Below, piece after piece: positions 17,302 through 25,212 of a stretch of DNA of 64,000 nt. The translations under genes and the position numbers were made by a program. Each line of letters begins with the position of its first letter. The first letter of the stretch is position 1. This DNA is from Marinibacterium sp050389775 (lineage in GTDB: Bacteria; Pseudomonadota; Alphaproteobacteria; Rhodobacterales; Rhodobacteraceae), in assembly GCF_050389775.1 (NCBI RefSeq), contig NZ_CP177144.1, positions 4,030,001-4,094,000 of the forward strand, in the 5' to 3' direction. The notes below the pieces were generated by a model. That model did not search any database and was not told the DNA's origin. It saw only the letters and a list, made by a program, of their open reading frames with translations.

Positions 17302-18098
17302 CCGACGCTGCCCAACCGTTCCAGCGCCGCCGCATGCAGCGTGGCATTGGCCGCGGCCAGCGCCCGGCCGCCCTGGTGGACCGGCCCGCCTTCCCAATCG
17401 GTCACGACGCCGCCCGCGGCTTCGATCACGGCGATCGGGGCCTGGATGTCATAGGCGTTCAGCCCGGCCTCGATGACCAGGTCGACCTGGCCGGCGGCCA
17501 GCAGGGCATAGGCGTAACAATCCATGCCATAGCGCACCAGCTTGACCTGGCCCGCCACGGCGTCAAAGGCCGCCCGGTCGGCCGGCGTGCCGATCTCGGG
17601 GAAGGTCGTGAAGAGGATGGCATCGGACAGAGCCGCCGTCGCCCGCGTGGCCAGGGCCTGGCGCCCGCGCGGGCCGGTGTATTCGGCCACGCCCATGCCA
17701 CCGGTGAACCGTTCGCCGATATAGGGCTGGTCGACCACGCCCATCACCGGGCCATCGGCCTCGGACAGGGCGATCAGCACGCCCCAGGTCGGCGTGCCCG
17801 AGATGAACCCCCGCGTGCCGTCGATCGGGTCGAGCACCCAGGTCCGGCCGCTGGTACCCGGTTCCTGGCCGTATTCCTCGCCCCAGATCCCGTCGTCGGG
17901 CCTGTGCTCGGCCAGCAGTCGGCGCATCGCGGCCTCGGCCGCGCGGTCGGCCACGGTGACCGGGTCGAACCCGCCCGCTTCGGCTTCCTTGTTGTCGGTA
18001 TCAAGCCCGGGCTGCCGGAAGTACGGCAGGATGGCATCGCGCGCGGCGTCTGCCATGAGATGGGCCAGGTCGAGGTCGGTAAGGGAAAATCCGGACAT
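17298..18098 (-). CDS. hisN: Histidinol-phosphatase (inositol monophosphatase family)
   Basis: A 266-residue member of the IMPase-like family, histidinol-phosphatase subgroup, which removes phosphate from L-histidinol phosphate. Metal-site motifs are GEEYG, WVLDPIDGTRGFISG and NAYDIQAPIAVIEAAGG. ATG 18098 (MSGFSLTDL) was preferred to an in-frame ATG at 18137, because family proteins begin close to this point. It is the first gene of a tightly overlapping three-gene operon with 8-oxoguanine deaminase and a CAP lipoprotein. The activity could also be another small-molecule monophosphatase. Confidence 0.85.
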   Translation of the reverse strand: MSGFSLTDLDLAHLMADAARDAILPYFRQPGLDTDNKEAEAGGFDPVTVADRAAEAAMRRLLAEHRPDDGIWGEEYGQEPGTSGRTWVLDPIDGTRGFISGTPTWGVLIALSEADGPVMGVVDQPYIGERFTGGMGVAEYTGPRGRQALATRATAALSDAILFTTFPEIGTPADRAAFDAVAGQVKLVRYGMDCYAYALLAAGQVDLVIEAGLNAYDIQAPIAVIEAAGGVVTDWEGGPVHQGGRALAAANATLHAAALERLGSVG

Positions 18099-18181
18099 GG
18101 CATTGTCGTGCCAGCCCGGACCACTGAATACAAGCATAAGCAGAGGCCGGACGGATCCGCCCTCGGCCGGGACGTGGCAGA

Positions 18182-18559
18182 TCAGGCTACATCGCTCAGA
18201 ACACGGGCCAACTCAAAGAGGCGGCGGCGCTGGTTCTCGGGAATCGCATAGTAGGACCGCACCAGGTCCAGCGCTTCCTTGTCGCCCAACAGGTCGTTGG
18301 GAACGGCGGAATCGGCATTGGCCGTTTCCTCGGCAGAAGTGTCCTGCAGGCCCTCGAAGAAGAAACTGACCGGCACTTCGAGCGCATCGGCGATATCCCA
18401 AAGGCGGGACGCGCTGATTCGGTTCGCACCGGTTTCGTACTTCTGGATCTGCTGGAACTTGATACCGACCCGTTCCGCAAGCTGCTGCTGGGTCATGCCA
18501 ATCAGCCAGCGACGATGGCGGACGCGCTTGCCCACATGCACGTCGACGGGATGGGTCAT
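18182..18559 (-). CDS. XRE-family transcriptional regulator
   Basis: A 125-residue DNA-binding protein with one helix-turn-helix of the Cro/CI type at about residues 10-65 (RRWLIGMTQQQLAERVGIKFQQIQKYETG, with the recognition helix around FQQIQKYE). A C-terminal segment (EALDLVRSYYAIPENQRRRLFELARVL) resembles the paralogous XRE proteins common in Rhodobacteraceae. ATG 18559 is preceded by GGAGAACC. The target genes are unknown. An AT-rich stretch directly upstream (TTAGTTAACTATTTAAG) suggests its promoter and possible self-regulation. Confidence 0.9.
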   Translation of the reverse strand: MTHPVDVHVGKRVRHRRWLIGMTQQQLAERVGIKFQQIQKYETGANRISASRLWDIADALEVPVSFFFEGLQDTSAEETANADSAVPNDLLGDKEALDLVRSYYAIPENQRRRLFELARVLSDVA

Positions 18560-18921
18560 TTCGGTTCTCCTTTAGTTAACTATTTAAGCGACACGTGCTA
18601 CCTAGTAATACGGCCAAAGTACCGCCCGAGCGCCTGCACAACTCCTCCCGGCAGCGCACTGATATCCCCAGCGTCCAGTTCGCCTTCCTCGGTGTCGTGA
18701 GTGTACGTTCTTTTCGGTTGAATACAAGCGAGCGATTTCCCGGTTTACGAGAAATTGAATCCAAATCGACGATTTCACCGGGGAATTCCGCCTATGTGCA
18801 CATTGTTGCGGCGTACTTGGGATACCAAGTGCATCGCCACGGCGACCCGCAAACCGCCACCTTTGCCATGCTTGCCCGAAGCCCCCGCGGCGGGTAATCC
18901 GCAATGAGGGAGGGATTCCAT
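18560..18921. promoter_or_regulatory. Divergent promoter region with an inverted-repeat operator candidate
   Basis: Between the XRE gene and the quinone oxidoreductase gene lie 362 bases that are clearly more AT-rich than the neighbours. I see no gene. Near the oxidoreductase there is a perfect 6-base inverted repeat, ACTTGG-GATA-CCAAGT (18815-18830), which has the size of a dimeric regulator site. Nothing in the sequence says which protein binds it. Confidence 0.4.
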
Positions 18922-19881
18922 ATGCTTGCTTACCATGTTCTTGCCGCTGGGTCAGCGCCCGAATTGACGCAGGTGTCGCTGCCGGACCCCGGGGCAGAGC
19001 AGATCCGCCTGCGCATTCACGCCTGTGCGCTGAATTTCGCCGACCTGCTCATGATCAAGGGCACGTACCAAGACACGCCCCCGGCGCCCTTCACGCTCGG
19101 GCTCGAGGTGGCCGGCGAGATTCTGTCCGTCGGCCGGAACGTCACCGGGCTGGTGCCGGGGGACCGGGTGGCGGTTTATTCCGGCCAGGGCGGGCTGGCC
19201 GAAATGGGCAATTTCGATGCCTGCCGGGCGGTCAAACTCCCTGATCACGTGTCCTACGAGGCCGCCGCGGCCTTTCCGATCGCCTATGGCACGAGCCACC
19301 TTGCGCTGGACCACCGGGCCCGGATGCAGCCGGGCGAGACGCTCCTGGTGCTGGGCGCGGCCGGGGGTGTCGGGCTGACGGCCGTCGAGATCGGCAAGCT
19401 GATGGGCGCGACGGTCATCGCCTGCGCCCGGGGCGCCGAACGTCTGGCCATCGCCCGGGCGGCCGGGGCCGATCACCTGATCGACATCGAGGCGCCGGAC
19501 CTGCGCGAGCAGATCATCGCCCTCGGCCGGGCCGACGTGGTCTATGATCCGGTGGGTGGCGCGGCCTTCCAGGCGGCCTTTCGGGCCTGCAAGCCCGAGG
19601 CCCGGCTGTTGCCCATCGGCTTTGCAAGCGGCGATGTCCCGCAGGTGCCGTCGAACCACCTGATGGTCAAGAACCTGTCGGTGCTGGGCGTGAACTGGGG
19701 CGGTTACATGCGGTTTGCGCCCGAAGTGCTGACCGGATCGCTGCACACCCTGCTGGGCTGGATCGCCGAAGGCCTGCTGACCCCGCATGTCAGCCACGTG
19801 CTGCCGCTGGACCGCGCGGGCGAAGGGCTGGAGCTGCTGCGCAACCGTGAGGCGACCGGCAAGGTCGTGATCACCACCTGA
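18922..19881 (+). CDS. NADPH:quinone oxidoreductase family protein (zinc-free MDR)
   Basis: A 319-residue medium-chain reductase of the quinone oxidoreductase group. It has a GroES-like N-terminal half (ACALNFADLLMIKGTYQ, LGLEVAGEILSVG) and a Rossmann half with VLGAAGGVGLTAVEIGKLMGA. The zinc-binding cysteines of alcohol dehydrogenases are absent, as expected for this group. ATG 18922 follows GAGGGAGGG by eight bases, so I prefer it to ATG 18904. The role is reduction of quinones or enones with NADPH; the true substrate is unknown. It converges with the LysR gene. Confidence 0.9.
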   Translation: MLAYHVLAAGSAPELTQVSLPDPGAEQIRLRIHACALNFADLLMIKGTYQDTPPAPFTLGLEVAGEILSVGRNVTGLVPGDRVAVYSGQGGLAEMGNFDACRAVKLPDHVSYEAAAAFPIAYGTSHLALDHRARMQPGETLLVLGAAGGVGLTAVEIGKLMGATVIACARGAERLAIARAAGADHLIDIEAPDLREQIIALGRADVVYDPVGGAAFQAAFRACKPEARLLPIGFASGDVPQVPSNHLMVKNLSVLGVNWGGYMRFAPEVLTGSLHTLLGWIAEGLLTPHVSHVLPLDRAGEGLELLRNREATGKVVITT

Positions 19882-19893
19882 GGCCTGCCCTCA

Positions 19894-19911
19894 TCGTTTG
19901 ACTACAAACGA
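19894..19911. terminator. Short hairpin between convergent genes
   Basis: A perfect 7-base-pair inverted repeat, TCGTTTG-ACTA-CAAACGA, lies in the 40-base gap between the oxidoreductase and LysR stop codons. Its position between convergent genes suggests a terminator for both. Confidence 0.5.
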
Positions 19912-19921
19912 CTAACGAAGG

Positions 19922-20800
19922 TCAGGCCGCCGACTCGACGGCCCGCACGCCCCCCGCCCCGGCAAAGCCCCGGCGCATCATGTCGGCCAGTTCCGCCACC
20001 ATCGCCGTCTGGGTCGTGGCCGTGTACATGTTGATCAGCTGCACCGGCAGGTCGGGCAGCGCATCGCCATGGGGGATCTGTTCCAGATGCGCCGGCTCGG
20101 TCCCGGCGATCATCGTGGTCACGGCCAGGTCGGCCGCCACCGTCGCCTCGATCGTCCGGTCGCTGTCGGTCTCGACGGCCGTTTCCCAGGCCACCCCGGC
20201 CCGGTCCAGCGCGGCCAGCGATTGCGGGCGAAAGGCACAATGCTGCTGCGAGGCCACCCGCAGCGGTTTCTGCCGCCAGACCGACCCGCCCGGCGCGCCG
20301 ATCCAGGCCAGCGGACGGTGGGCCAGCGTCTCGGCCCCTTCGCCGGCGGTGATTTCGGTCGTCAGGATCAGGTCGCAATCGCCCCGGGCGAACTCGGTGC
20401 GCAGGCTGGCCGAATAGGATGTCTTCAGATGCACCTTCACCCGGGGATAGGCCGCGTGGAACTGCTGCATCACCCGGGGGATCACCGGGTAGACAATGTC
20501 ATGGGGCACGCCCAGCGTGATCTCGCCCTCGAAGGCCTGGTCGGTCAGCCGGGCCACCACCTCGTCGTTCAGCGCCACCATCCGCCGGGCATAGCTGAGC
20601 AGCTGATCCCCCGCCGCCGTCAGCGACACGCCACGCCGGGTCCGGTCGAGCAATTCGATGCCCAAGAGCTCTTCGAGCCGCTTCAGCTGCATCGACACGG
20701 CCGATTGCGTCAGGTTGAGGTAACCCGCCGCCCGGGTCACCCCGCCGGCGTCGGCCACCGCCACGAAAGAGCGCAGCGTGGTGATGTCCAGGTTTCTCAT
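19922..20800 (-). CDS. LysR-family transcriptional regulator
   Basis: A 292-residue regulator. Residues 1-60 form the winged helix-turn-helix (LRSFVAVADAGGVTRAAGYLNLTQSAVSMQLKRLEELLG, with recognition helix TQSAVSMQLKRLEE), followed by a substrate-binding domain starting near residue 90 (GEITLGVPHDIVYPVIPRV). The gene is divergent from a DUF1127 gene 123 bases away, the usual LysR arrangement, so that small gene may be a target. The effector is unknown. Confidence 0.92.
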   Translation of the reverse strand: MRNLDITTLRSFVAVADAGGVTRAAGYLNLTQSAVSMQLKRLEELLGIELLDRTRRGVSLTAAGDQLLSYARRMVALNDEVVARLTDQAFEGEITLGVPHDIVYPVIPRVMQQFHAAYPRVKVHLKTSYSASLRTEFARGDCDLILTTEITAGEGAETLAHRPLAWIGAPGGSVWRQKPLRVASQQHCAFRPQSLAALDRAGVAWETAVETDSDRTIEATVAADLAVTTMIAGTEPAHLEQIPHGDALPDLPVQLINMYTATTQTAMVAELADMMRRGFAGAGGVRAVESAA

Positions 20801-20923
20801 ATCACAACCCCTGATGACTTATCGCACGAACATTCGTTTCCGGAATGTACCACGATCCTCCATATGTTCAACATGATTGATGAATGACCGCCCTGACATA
20901 ACGATCAACGATAGGAGTTCCCG

Positions 20924-21127
20924 ATGACCCAGATGATCCGCCGCACCGTCCTTGCCCGCCCCGCCCCGCGCCTGCGGCTGGCTGCCTTCTATGCCCTGTG
21001 GCGCCAGCGCCGCGCCCTGGCCCGGCTGGACGACAGCGCCCTGCGCGACATCGGTGTCAACCGGCGCGACGCCGCCACCGAGGCCGGCCGGCCGTTCTGG
21101 GACGTGCCCGCCAACTGGCGCGACTGA
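20924..21127 (+). CDS. DUF1127 small basic protein
   Basis: A 67-residue Arg-rich protein with the DUF1127 pattern at its C-terminal half: RQRRALARLDDSALRDIGVNRRDAATEA, ending WDVPANWRD. Short DUF1127 proteins in alphaproteobacteria have been tied to RNA binding and to phosphate and stress responses; this longer arrangement is of unknown role. ATG 20924 follows AGGAGTTCCCG. It is divergent from the LysR gene. Confidence 0.85.
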   Translation: MTQMIRRTVLARPAPRLRLAAFYALWRQRRALARLDDSALRDIGVNRRDAATEAGRPFWDVPANWRD

Positions 21128-21145
21128 TCCGGGCGACGGATGCAC

Positions 21146-21162
21146 CGGCCCCCAGGGGGCCG
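21146..21162 (+). terminator. GC-rich hairpin after the DUF1127 gene
   Basis: CGGCCCCC and its perfect complement around one base, 18 bases after the stop codon. No T run follows. Confidence 0.4.
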
Positions 21163-21237
21163 AAGTGACTCGGACGGGCCCCTGTCGGGGCTCGGGTGCT
21201 CCCTAAGATCCTTTCGATCCTGAGCCGGCATGCCATG

Positions 21238-21324
21238 CAGCCCCCATCGGCATCCGGCCAGCCCCCCATCGGCACCCCGACGATCCCCCGTCGGCAGCCC
21301 CGCCGGTCCCGCGTCGGCATATTG
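21238..21324. repeat. Degenerate 22-bp tandem repeat, 4 copies
   Basis: Units starting at 21238, 21259, 21281 and 21303 share a pattern like CAGCCCCCATCGGCATCCGGC with several differences each. They lie in the 435-base gap between the DUF1127 and Bax inhibitor genes, in which I see no gene. The rest of the gap (21325-21562) is non-coding and holds the promoter of the next gene. Confidence 0.6.
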
Positions 21325-21562
21325 CCGCAGGGCCGCTCCCTGCCGCCCCCCAATGCCGCCCCACCCACCCCGCGCCGCGCCTTTCGGCCGGGGCCGGGCG
21401 GCCCCCTGCGCCCGGGGCGAAGCGGAAACAGTCGGTCGCGACACATCCCGTCGAATTCGCACCGGAAAAGCTTGAACCGGAGCCGGCTTGCCACGATATT
21501 TCCCTTCGAGTGCGCGCGACCGAGAGGCCGCGCCCGTTAACGAACCCTAAGGGAGACCTAGA

Positions 21563-22333
21563 ATGGCAGAATACCAAGGTGTCCGGTCCGCGGCTGGCAT
21601 ACGCACGGCAGCGATCGACGAGGGCCTCCGCGCCCACATGAACAAGGTTTACGGCACCATGTCCGTGGGCATGGTGATCACCGCGCTGGCCGCCTGGGCC
21701 ATCGCCGGCCTGGCCGTGACCAACGTGCCGACCGAATACCAGATCGGCGCCGGCGAATACCTGACCCAGTTCGGCTATGCGATCTACGCCAGCCCGCTGA
21801 AATGGGTGATCATGTTCGCGCCCCTGGCCTTTGTCTTCGGCCTGAGCGCCGCCGTGAACCGCCTGTCGGCCTCTGCCGCGCAGCTGCTGTTCTACGTCTT
21901 TGCCGCCGTGATGGGCCTGTCGCTCAGCTCGATCTTCCTGATCTACACCGGCACCTCAATCGCCCAGGTCTTCCTGATCACGGCCATCATGTTCGCCGCG
22001 CTGTCGATGTACGGCTACACCACCAAGAAGGACCTGTCCGGCTGGGGCACCTTCCTGTTCATGGGCGTGATCGGCCTGGTCATCGCCTCGATCGTCAACA
22101 TCTTCCTGGCCTCGGACGCGCTGACCTTCGCGATCTCGGTCATCGGCGTGCTGGTCTTTGCCGGCCTCACCGCCTACGACACCCAGCAGATCAAGACGAC
22201 CTACATCCAGATGGCCTCGCATGGCGATCAGGAATGGCTGGCCAAGTCGGCCATCATGGGCGCGCTGAGCCTCTACCTCGACTTCATCAACATGTTCATC
22301 ATGCTGCTGCAGCTCTTCGGGTCGCGCGAATAA
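21563..22333 (+). CDS. Bax inhibitor-1/YccA family membrane protein
   Basis: A 256-residue protein with about seven membrane segments, first at VGMVITALAAWAIAGLAV and last at LYLDFINMFIMLLQLFG. The family signature TAYDTQQIK occurs near residue 210. Homologues are pH-sensitive calcium leak channels or modulators of membrane proteases such as FtsH; the role here is not known. ATG 21563 follows AAGGGAGACCTAG, a clear ribosome-binding site. A strong intrinsic terminator follows, so it is a single-gene unit. Confidence 0.95.
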   Translation: MAEYQGVRSAAGIRTAAIDEGLRAHMNKVYGTMSVGMVITALAAWAIAGLAVTNVPTEYQIGAGEYLTQFGYAIYASPLKWVIMFAPLAFVFGLSAAVNRLSASAAQLLFYVFAAVMGLSLSSIFLIYTGTSIAQVFLITAIMFAALSMYGYTTKKDLSGWGTFLFMGVIGLVIASIVNIFLASDALTFAISVIGVLVFAGLTAYDTQQIKTTYIQMASHGDQEWLAKSAIMGALSLYLDFINMFIMLLQLFGSRE

Positions 22334-22364
22334 GACCTGGCAGATCTGCCATTCAGTGACACCG

Positions 22365-22399
22365 AAAGGGCCGGCCCAAGGGACCGGCCCTTTTTCTTT
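22365..22399 (+). terminator. Intrinsic terminator of the Bax inhibitor gene
   Basis: AAAGGGCCGG (22365-22374), a 9-base loop, then the perfect complement (22384-22393) followed by TTCTTT. Stem plus T-rich tail make this the clearest Rho-independent terminator in the window. Confidence 0.9.
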
Positions 22400-22807
22400 G
22401 GCCATCGGGTTGGCCGGCCCGCGCGGTTGGACGTGTCGAACGGGTGATGCGATTGACCGATGCCGCTTGGCAAAACCCGGGGCATTGCCCATGGCGATCC
22501 GGTTCCACGGCCCCAATTGCCGCCTGCGCCATTACCCGCGCCGGTTTCCACGCCCATTTCCCCCGTCGCATTGCTGCCGCCGCTTTGCCTCGCCTATTCC
22601 CCGTCGCGCATTCCCCTCTTGCGCATGCCCTTTTCATTCCCCTTTCGCATCCCCCCGACCATTTCCACCTTCGCCCAATACCCAACCTGCCGCCCCTGCC
22701 CGGCCGATTGCCAAACCGTTTCCACCACCCGTGGCGGCTTTGCCATTGATCCCGGTGCGGGCCGGACATTACCAATGGCGGGCAATTGCCAGGAGGAGTG
22801 GCCGGAC
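22400..22807. repeat. Pyrimidine-rich, loosely repetitive intergenic block
   Basis: The 400 bases before the GFA-type gene hold no recognisable gene. From about 22500 to 22780 the plus strand is strongly pyrimidine-rich and repeats a loose motif (GCATTCCCC, CATTTCCCCC, TATTCCCC) every 14-17 bases. It reads as a decayed short tandem repeat. The ribosome-binding site AGGAGG of the next gene is at its end. Confidence 0.45.
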
Positions 22808-23227
22808 ATGAGCGAGATTTCGACCGGAGGGTGCCTGTGCGGCGCCGTGACCTACCGGATCACCGGGCCGTTCAAGGGCTTCTTCCTGTGCCATTGCTCG
22901 CGCTGCCGCAAGGCCACGGGATCGGCCCATGCGGCCAATCTCTTCTCGGATGCCGCGCAGATCGACTGGCTGTCGGGGGGCGAGACGGTGCAGAACTTCC
23001 GGTTGGAGGGCACGCGCTTTACCCGCAGCTATTGCCCGGGCTGCGGCGCCTCGGTGCCCACGGTGTCGCGCGACGGCACGCGGATGATGGTGCCGGCGGG
23101 CGGGCTGGACAGCGACGTGGCCCTGCGGCCGGACGCCCATATCTTCTGCGCCAGCCGAGCCAATTGGGACAGCGCCCTGGACGCGGTCATCAAGCTGGAG
23201 AACGGCCCCGGCAGCGACGAGACCTGA
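22808..23227 (+). CDS. GFA-family (glutathione-dependent formaldehyde-activating-like) protein
   Basis: A 139-residue zinc protein of the GFA/CENP-V family. The paired cysteine pattern is visible: GCLCG (Cys9, Cys11), LCHCSRCRKATGS (Cys28, Cys30, Cys33) and YCPGCGA later. In Paracoccus the founder was proposed to speed glutathione-formaldehyde adduct formation, but most members have no proven role. ATG 22808 gives the canonical start MSEISTGGCLCG; AGGAGG lies about 12 bases upstream. Confidence 0.9.
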   Translation: MSEISTGGCLCGAVTYRITGPFKGFFLCHCSRCRKATGSAHAANLFSDAAQIDWLSGGETVQNFRLEGTRFTRSYCPGCGASVPTVSRDGTRMMVPAGGLDSDVALRPDAHIFCASRANWDSALDAVIKLENGPGSDET

Positions 23228-23603
23228 ACCGTGGATCCGGTCATGGAGCGATCTTGGTCGGCGCTCGAAGGCGACGCCGGTTGAACTTGCGTCCAGGCGC
23301 CGTGACACCCGATCGCCCGCCGGGCGCCAAACAGACTGAGCGGCATCCGGACACGGTGGCCCTGCCACGTTCCCAGCACGGTACAACAGGAGCAGGACCG
23401 AGGGCGCTGCGCAGATCGGACAAGCCCCGGGGCGCGAGGCGGCTTCAACCGGCCCCGCATGGGATTGTCCAGCAAGGCCCCCGAGCGCCGCGCAACGCTG
23501 CAAGCGCCCCGCGCACAACACGGCCCGACAGGGCCCGCGTGGTCAAAGACCGCGCGTCTGCCCGGGCGCGCGCCTGTGAACGCCCCGAGGCGATCAGGCG
23601 TGA
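23228..23603. other. Gene-free region
   Basis: About 375 bases between the GFA-type gene and a small lipoprotein gene on the other strand. Open frames on both strands have no domain, signal or start site. I see nothing further in it. Confidence 0.5.
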
Positions 23604-23771
23604 TCAGGGCCAGCTGGACTGGTCGACATAGACCAGCGGTTCCGGCGCGGCGGTGGCCTGCGGCTCGGCGCCAATGCCGTTGAACCCGGCCCCGCGCGGC
23701 GGCGTGCAGGCGGCCAGCAGCCCGGCCAGGACAAGGCCGGTTGCGGCCGTCGTGAAGATCTTGCGCAGCAT
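23604..23771 (-). CDS. Small lipoprotein, 55 residues
   Basis: A short secreted protein with a classic lipoprotein signal: MLRKIFTTAATGLVLAGLLAAC, the lipobox Cys at residue 22. The mature part is about 33 residues and ends QSSWP. GAGGGG lies seven bases before the ATG. The same frame is open far upstream, but this start with signal peptide and ribosome-binding site is the convincing one. Function unknown. Confidence 0.75.
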   Translation of the reverse strand: MLRKIFTTAATGLVLAGLLAACTPPRGAGFNGIGAEPQATAAPEPLVYVDQSSWP

Positions 23772-24151
23772 GTCACATCCCCTCGTGCATCTGTCTGTCG
23801 GTGAACATGCCGCCCCACCTGCACCGCAATGATGACCGTTTTGGCCCGGCTTCGGGGCGGAAATGGGAATGGCCACGCCGGGATGACCCGGCTTGAGCTT
23901 GCAGATTGGCAGCGGCCGGACGGCCCGGCGGCGAAAGCCCCGATGGCCCGAGGGCAATTTGCCCGGCCGGGTGGATCTGCCGTGCGGGTCGGCCGGATGA
24001 CCCCGGGAATAGCATTGGCCTGGATGGCCCTGCGGCAAGCCACGCACTGGACGCCCCCCAAGGCACGGCATCGCGCCCGGCGGCTTGGCCCAACGAGCCC
24101 CCGGGGCCGACACATATGGCCGAATGACACGCCAGTCGGCAGATGCAACGC
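23772..24151. other. Gene-free region
   Basis: About 380 bases between the small lipoprotein gene and the rpmG terminator. The motif GGATGRCCC recurs loosely around 23880-24030, but not regularly enough to call a repeat. No gene seen. Confidence 0.45.
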
Positions 24152-24178
24152 AAAAGGCCACGCGCGGGGCGTGGCCTT
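24152..24178 (-). terminator. Intrinsic terminator of rpmG
   Basis: Read on the minus strand, AAGGCCACGC and its complement form a perfect 10-base-pair stem with a 5-base loop, followed by TTTT. It lies 30 bases after the rpmG stop codon. Confidence 0.85.
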
Positions 24179-24208
24179 GGCAAACCGTTCAAAAGGAACG
24201 GGAAAGGC

Positions 24209-24376
24209 TTACTTGATCTTGCCTTCTTTGTATTCGACGTGCTTGCGGGCCACGGGATCGTACTTACGCACGGTCATCTTCTCGGTCATGGTCCGGGCGT
24301 TTTTCTTGGTCACGTAGAAGTGGCCGGTGCCGGCGGTCGAATTGAGGCGGATCTTGATGGTTGTGGGCTTCGCCAT
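24209..24376 (-). CDS. rpmG: 50S ribosomal protein L33
   Basis: A 55-residue ribosomal protein of the large subunit. The sequence begins MAKPTTIKIRLNSTAGTG and contains HFYVTKKNARTMTEKM and RKYDPVARKHVEYKEGK, typical of alphaproteobacterial L33. It is the cysteine-free (zinc-independent) form. The ATG at 24376 is preceded by GGAGACC. It has its own terminator and is a single-gene unit. Confidence 0.97.
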   Translation of the reverse strand: MAKPTTIKIRLNSTAGTGHFYVTKKNARTMTEKMTVRKYDPVARKHVEYKEGKIK

Positions 24377-24531
24377 GGTTGGTCTCCTGCATCGGGCGCG
24401 CAGGGCCCGGGTGTGTCTCGTGAAACCGGCGTTTTACGGAGATTTCGCCCTGAGTCAACCGTGAATTCGGTCACGCCCGGGGGGCCCGGATCCATGATCC
24501 GGGCTACCTTTCCGTCACGCCGGTGGCCGGG

Positions 24532-24894
24532 TCACTCGCCGCTGTAGCCGGCAGTTTCGCCCGTGGTGGTGCTGTCGCTGTCGCCACCGGTGGCCACCAC
24601 GACGACCAGCAGCGCGGCCGCCGCTGCCGCGGCAACCTGGCCGGCGGTCAGCGCGGTGCCCTGCAGTTCGGCCGGCAGGCCCTGCGTCGGGGTCTGCGAT
24701 CGGCAGGTCGCGCGCAGCAGGTTGCCGGACAGGTAGGTGGCATCGACCACGGTGCCGGTGCCACAGACCAAGCGCTGGCGCGCTTCGGCAAGGGCCTGGG
24801 CCGGAGATCCGACGGGTGTCTGGGCAAAAAGGGTGGAGGTGCTTGCGAAAAGGATGCCTGCGGCGATACAGGCGGATTTAAATGACGTTTTCAT
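24532..24894 (-). CDS. Secreted hypothetical protein with C-terminal hydrophobic segment
   Basis: A 120-residue protein I do not recognise. It has an N-terminal signal peptide (MKTSFKSACIAAGILFAST, likely cut after FAQ near residue 25), a short middle part with two cysteines (Cys44, Cys64) that could pair, and a hydrophobic run near residues 87-103 (AAAAAAALLVVVVATGG) before an acidic, Thr/Ser-rich tail. This suggests a periplasmic protein anchored near its C terminus. It is divergent from another secreted unknown at 25213. Confidence 0.75.
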   Translation of the reverse strand: MKTSFKSACIAAGILFASTSTLFAQTPVGSPAQALAEARQRLVCGTGTVVDATYLSGNLLRATCRSQTPTQGLPAELQGTALTAGQVAAAAAAALLVVVVATGGDSDSTTTGETAGYSGE

Positions 24895-25212
24895 TGTTTA
24901 ACCAAAATTGACCTATCCCATGGGGTACCATAGCCGGAGACGCGGATGTTCACAATTGTTGCGTCATGCGTTTGTCAGGCCAGCGGAATTCGCCCTTTTC
25001 TGCTAATTCCCATACGTCGCGGGGCAATCGCCCGGAGGCTTTGATTTCAGACCGATTCGCCCGGCACGCAGGTGCAGGGCCGGCCCACCCGCGACGGATT
25101 TGTCGGCGAATTCAATTGCCGGACGCAAAAGGCATGGCCCCATGCGCAGGCAAATTGTGCGACAGGGCAAAACATGCTCTAAATGGGCGCAGTTCTTTCG
25201 GAGGTTCATTTC
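24895..25212. promoter_or_regulatory. Divergent promoter region
   Basis: 318 bases separating two divergently transcribed secreted-protein genes. The part near 24895-24965 is AT-richer (GTTTAACCAAAATTGACC), which fits a promoter of the minus-strand gene. No gene is seen, and no operator is clear. Confidence 0.4.

Noticed and set aside
18602..18904. A 100-codon minus-strand frame between the XRE gene and the oxidoreductase
   Set aside because: No domain, no ribosome-binding site, and it lies in a likely promoter region.
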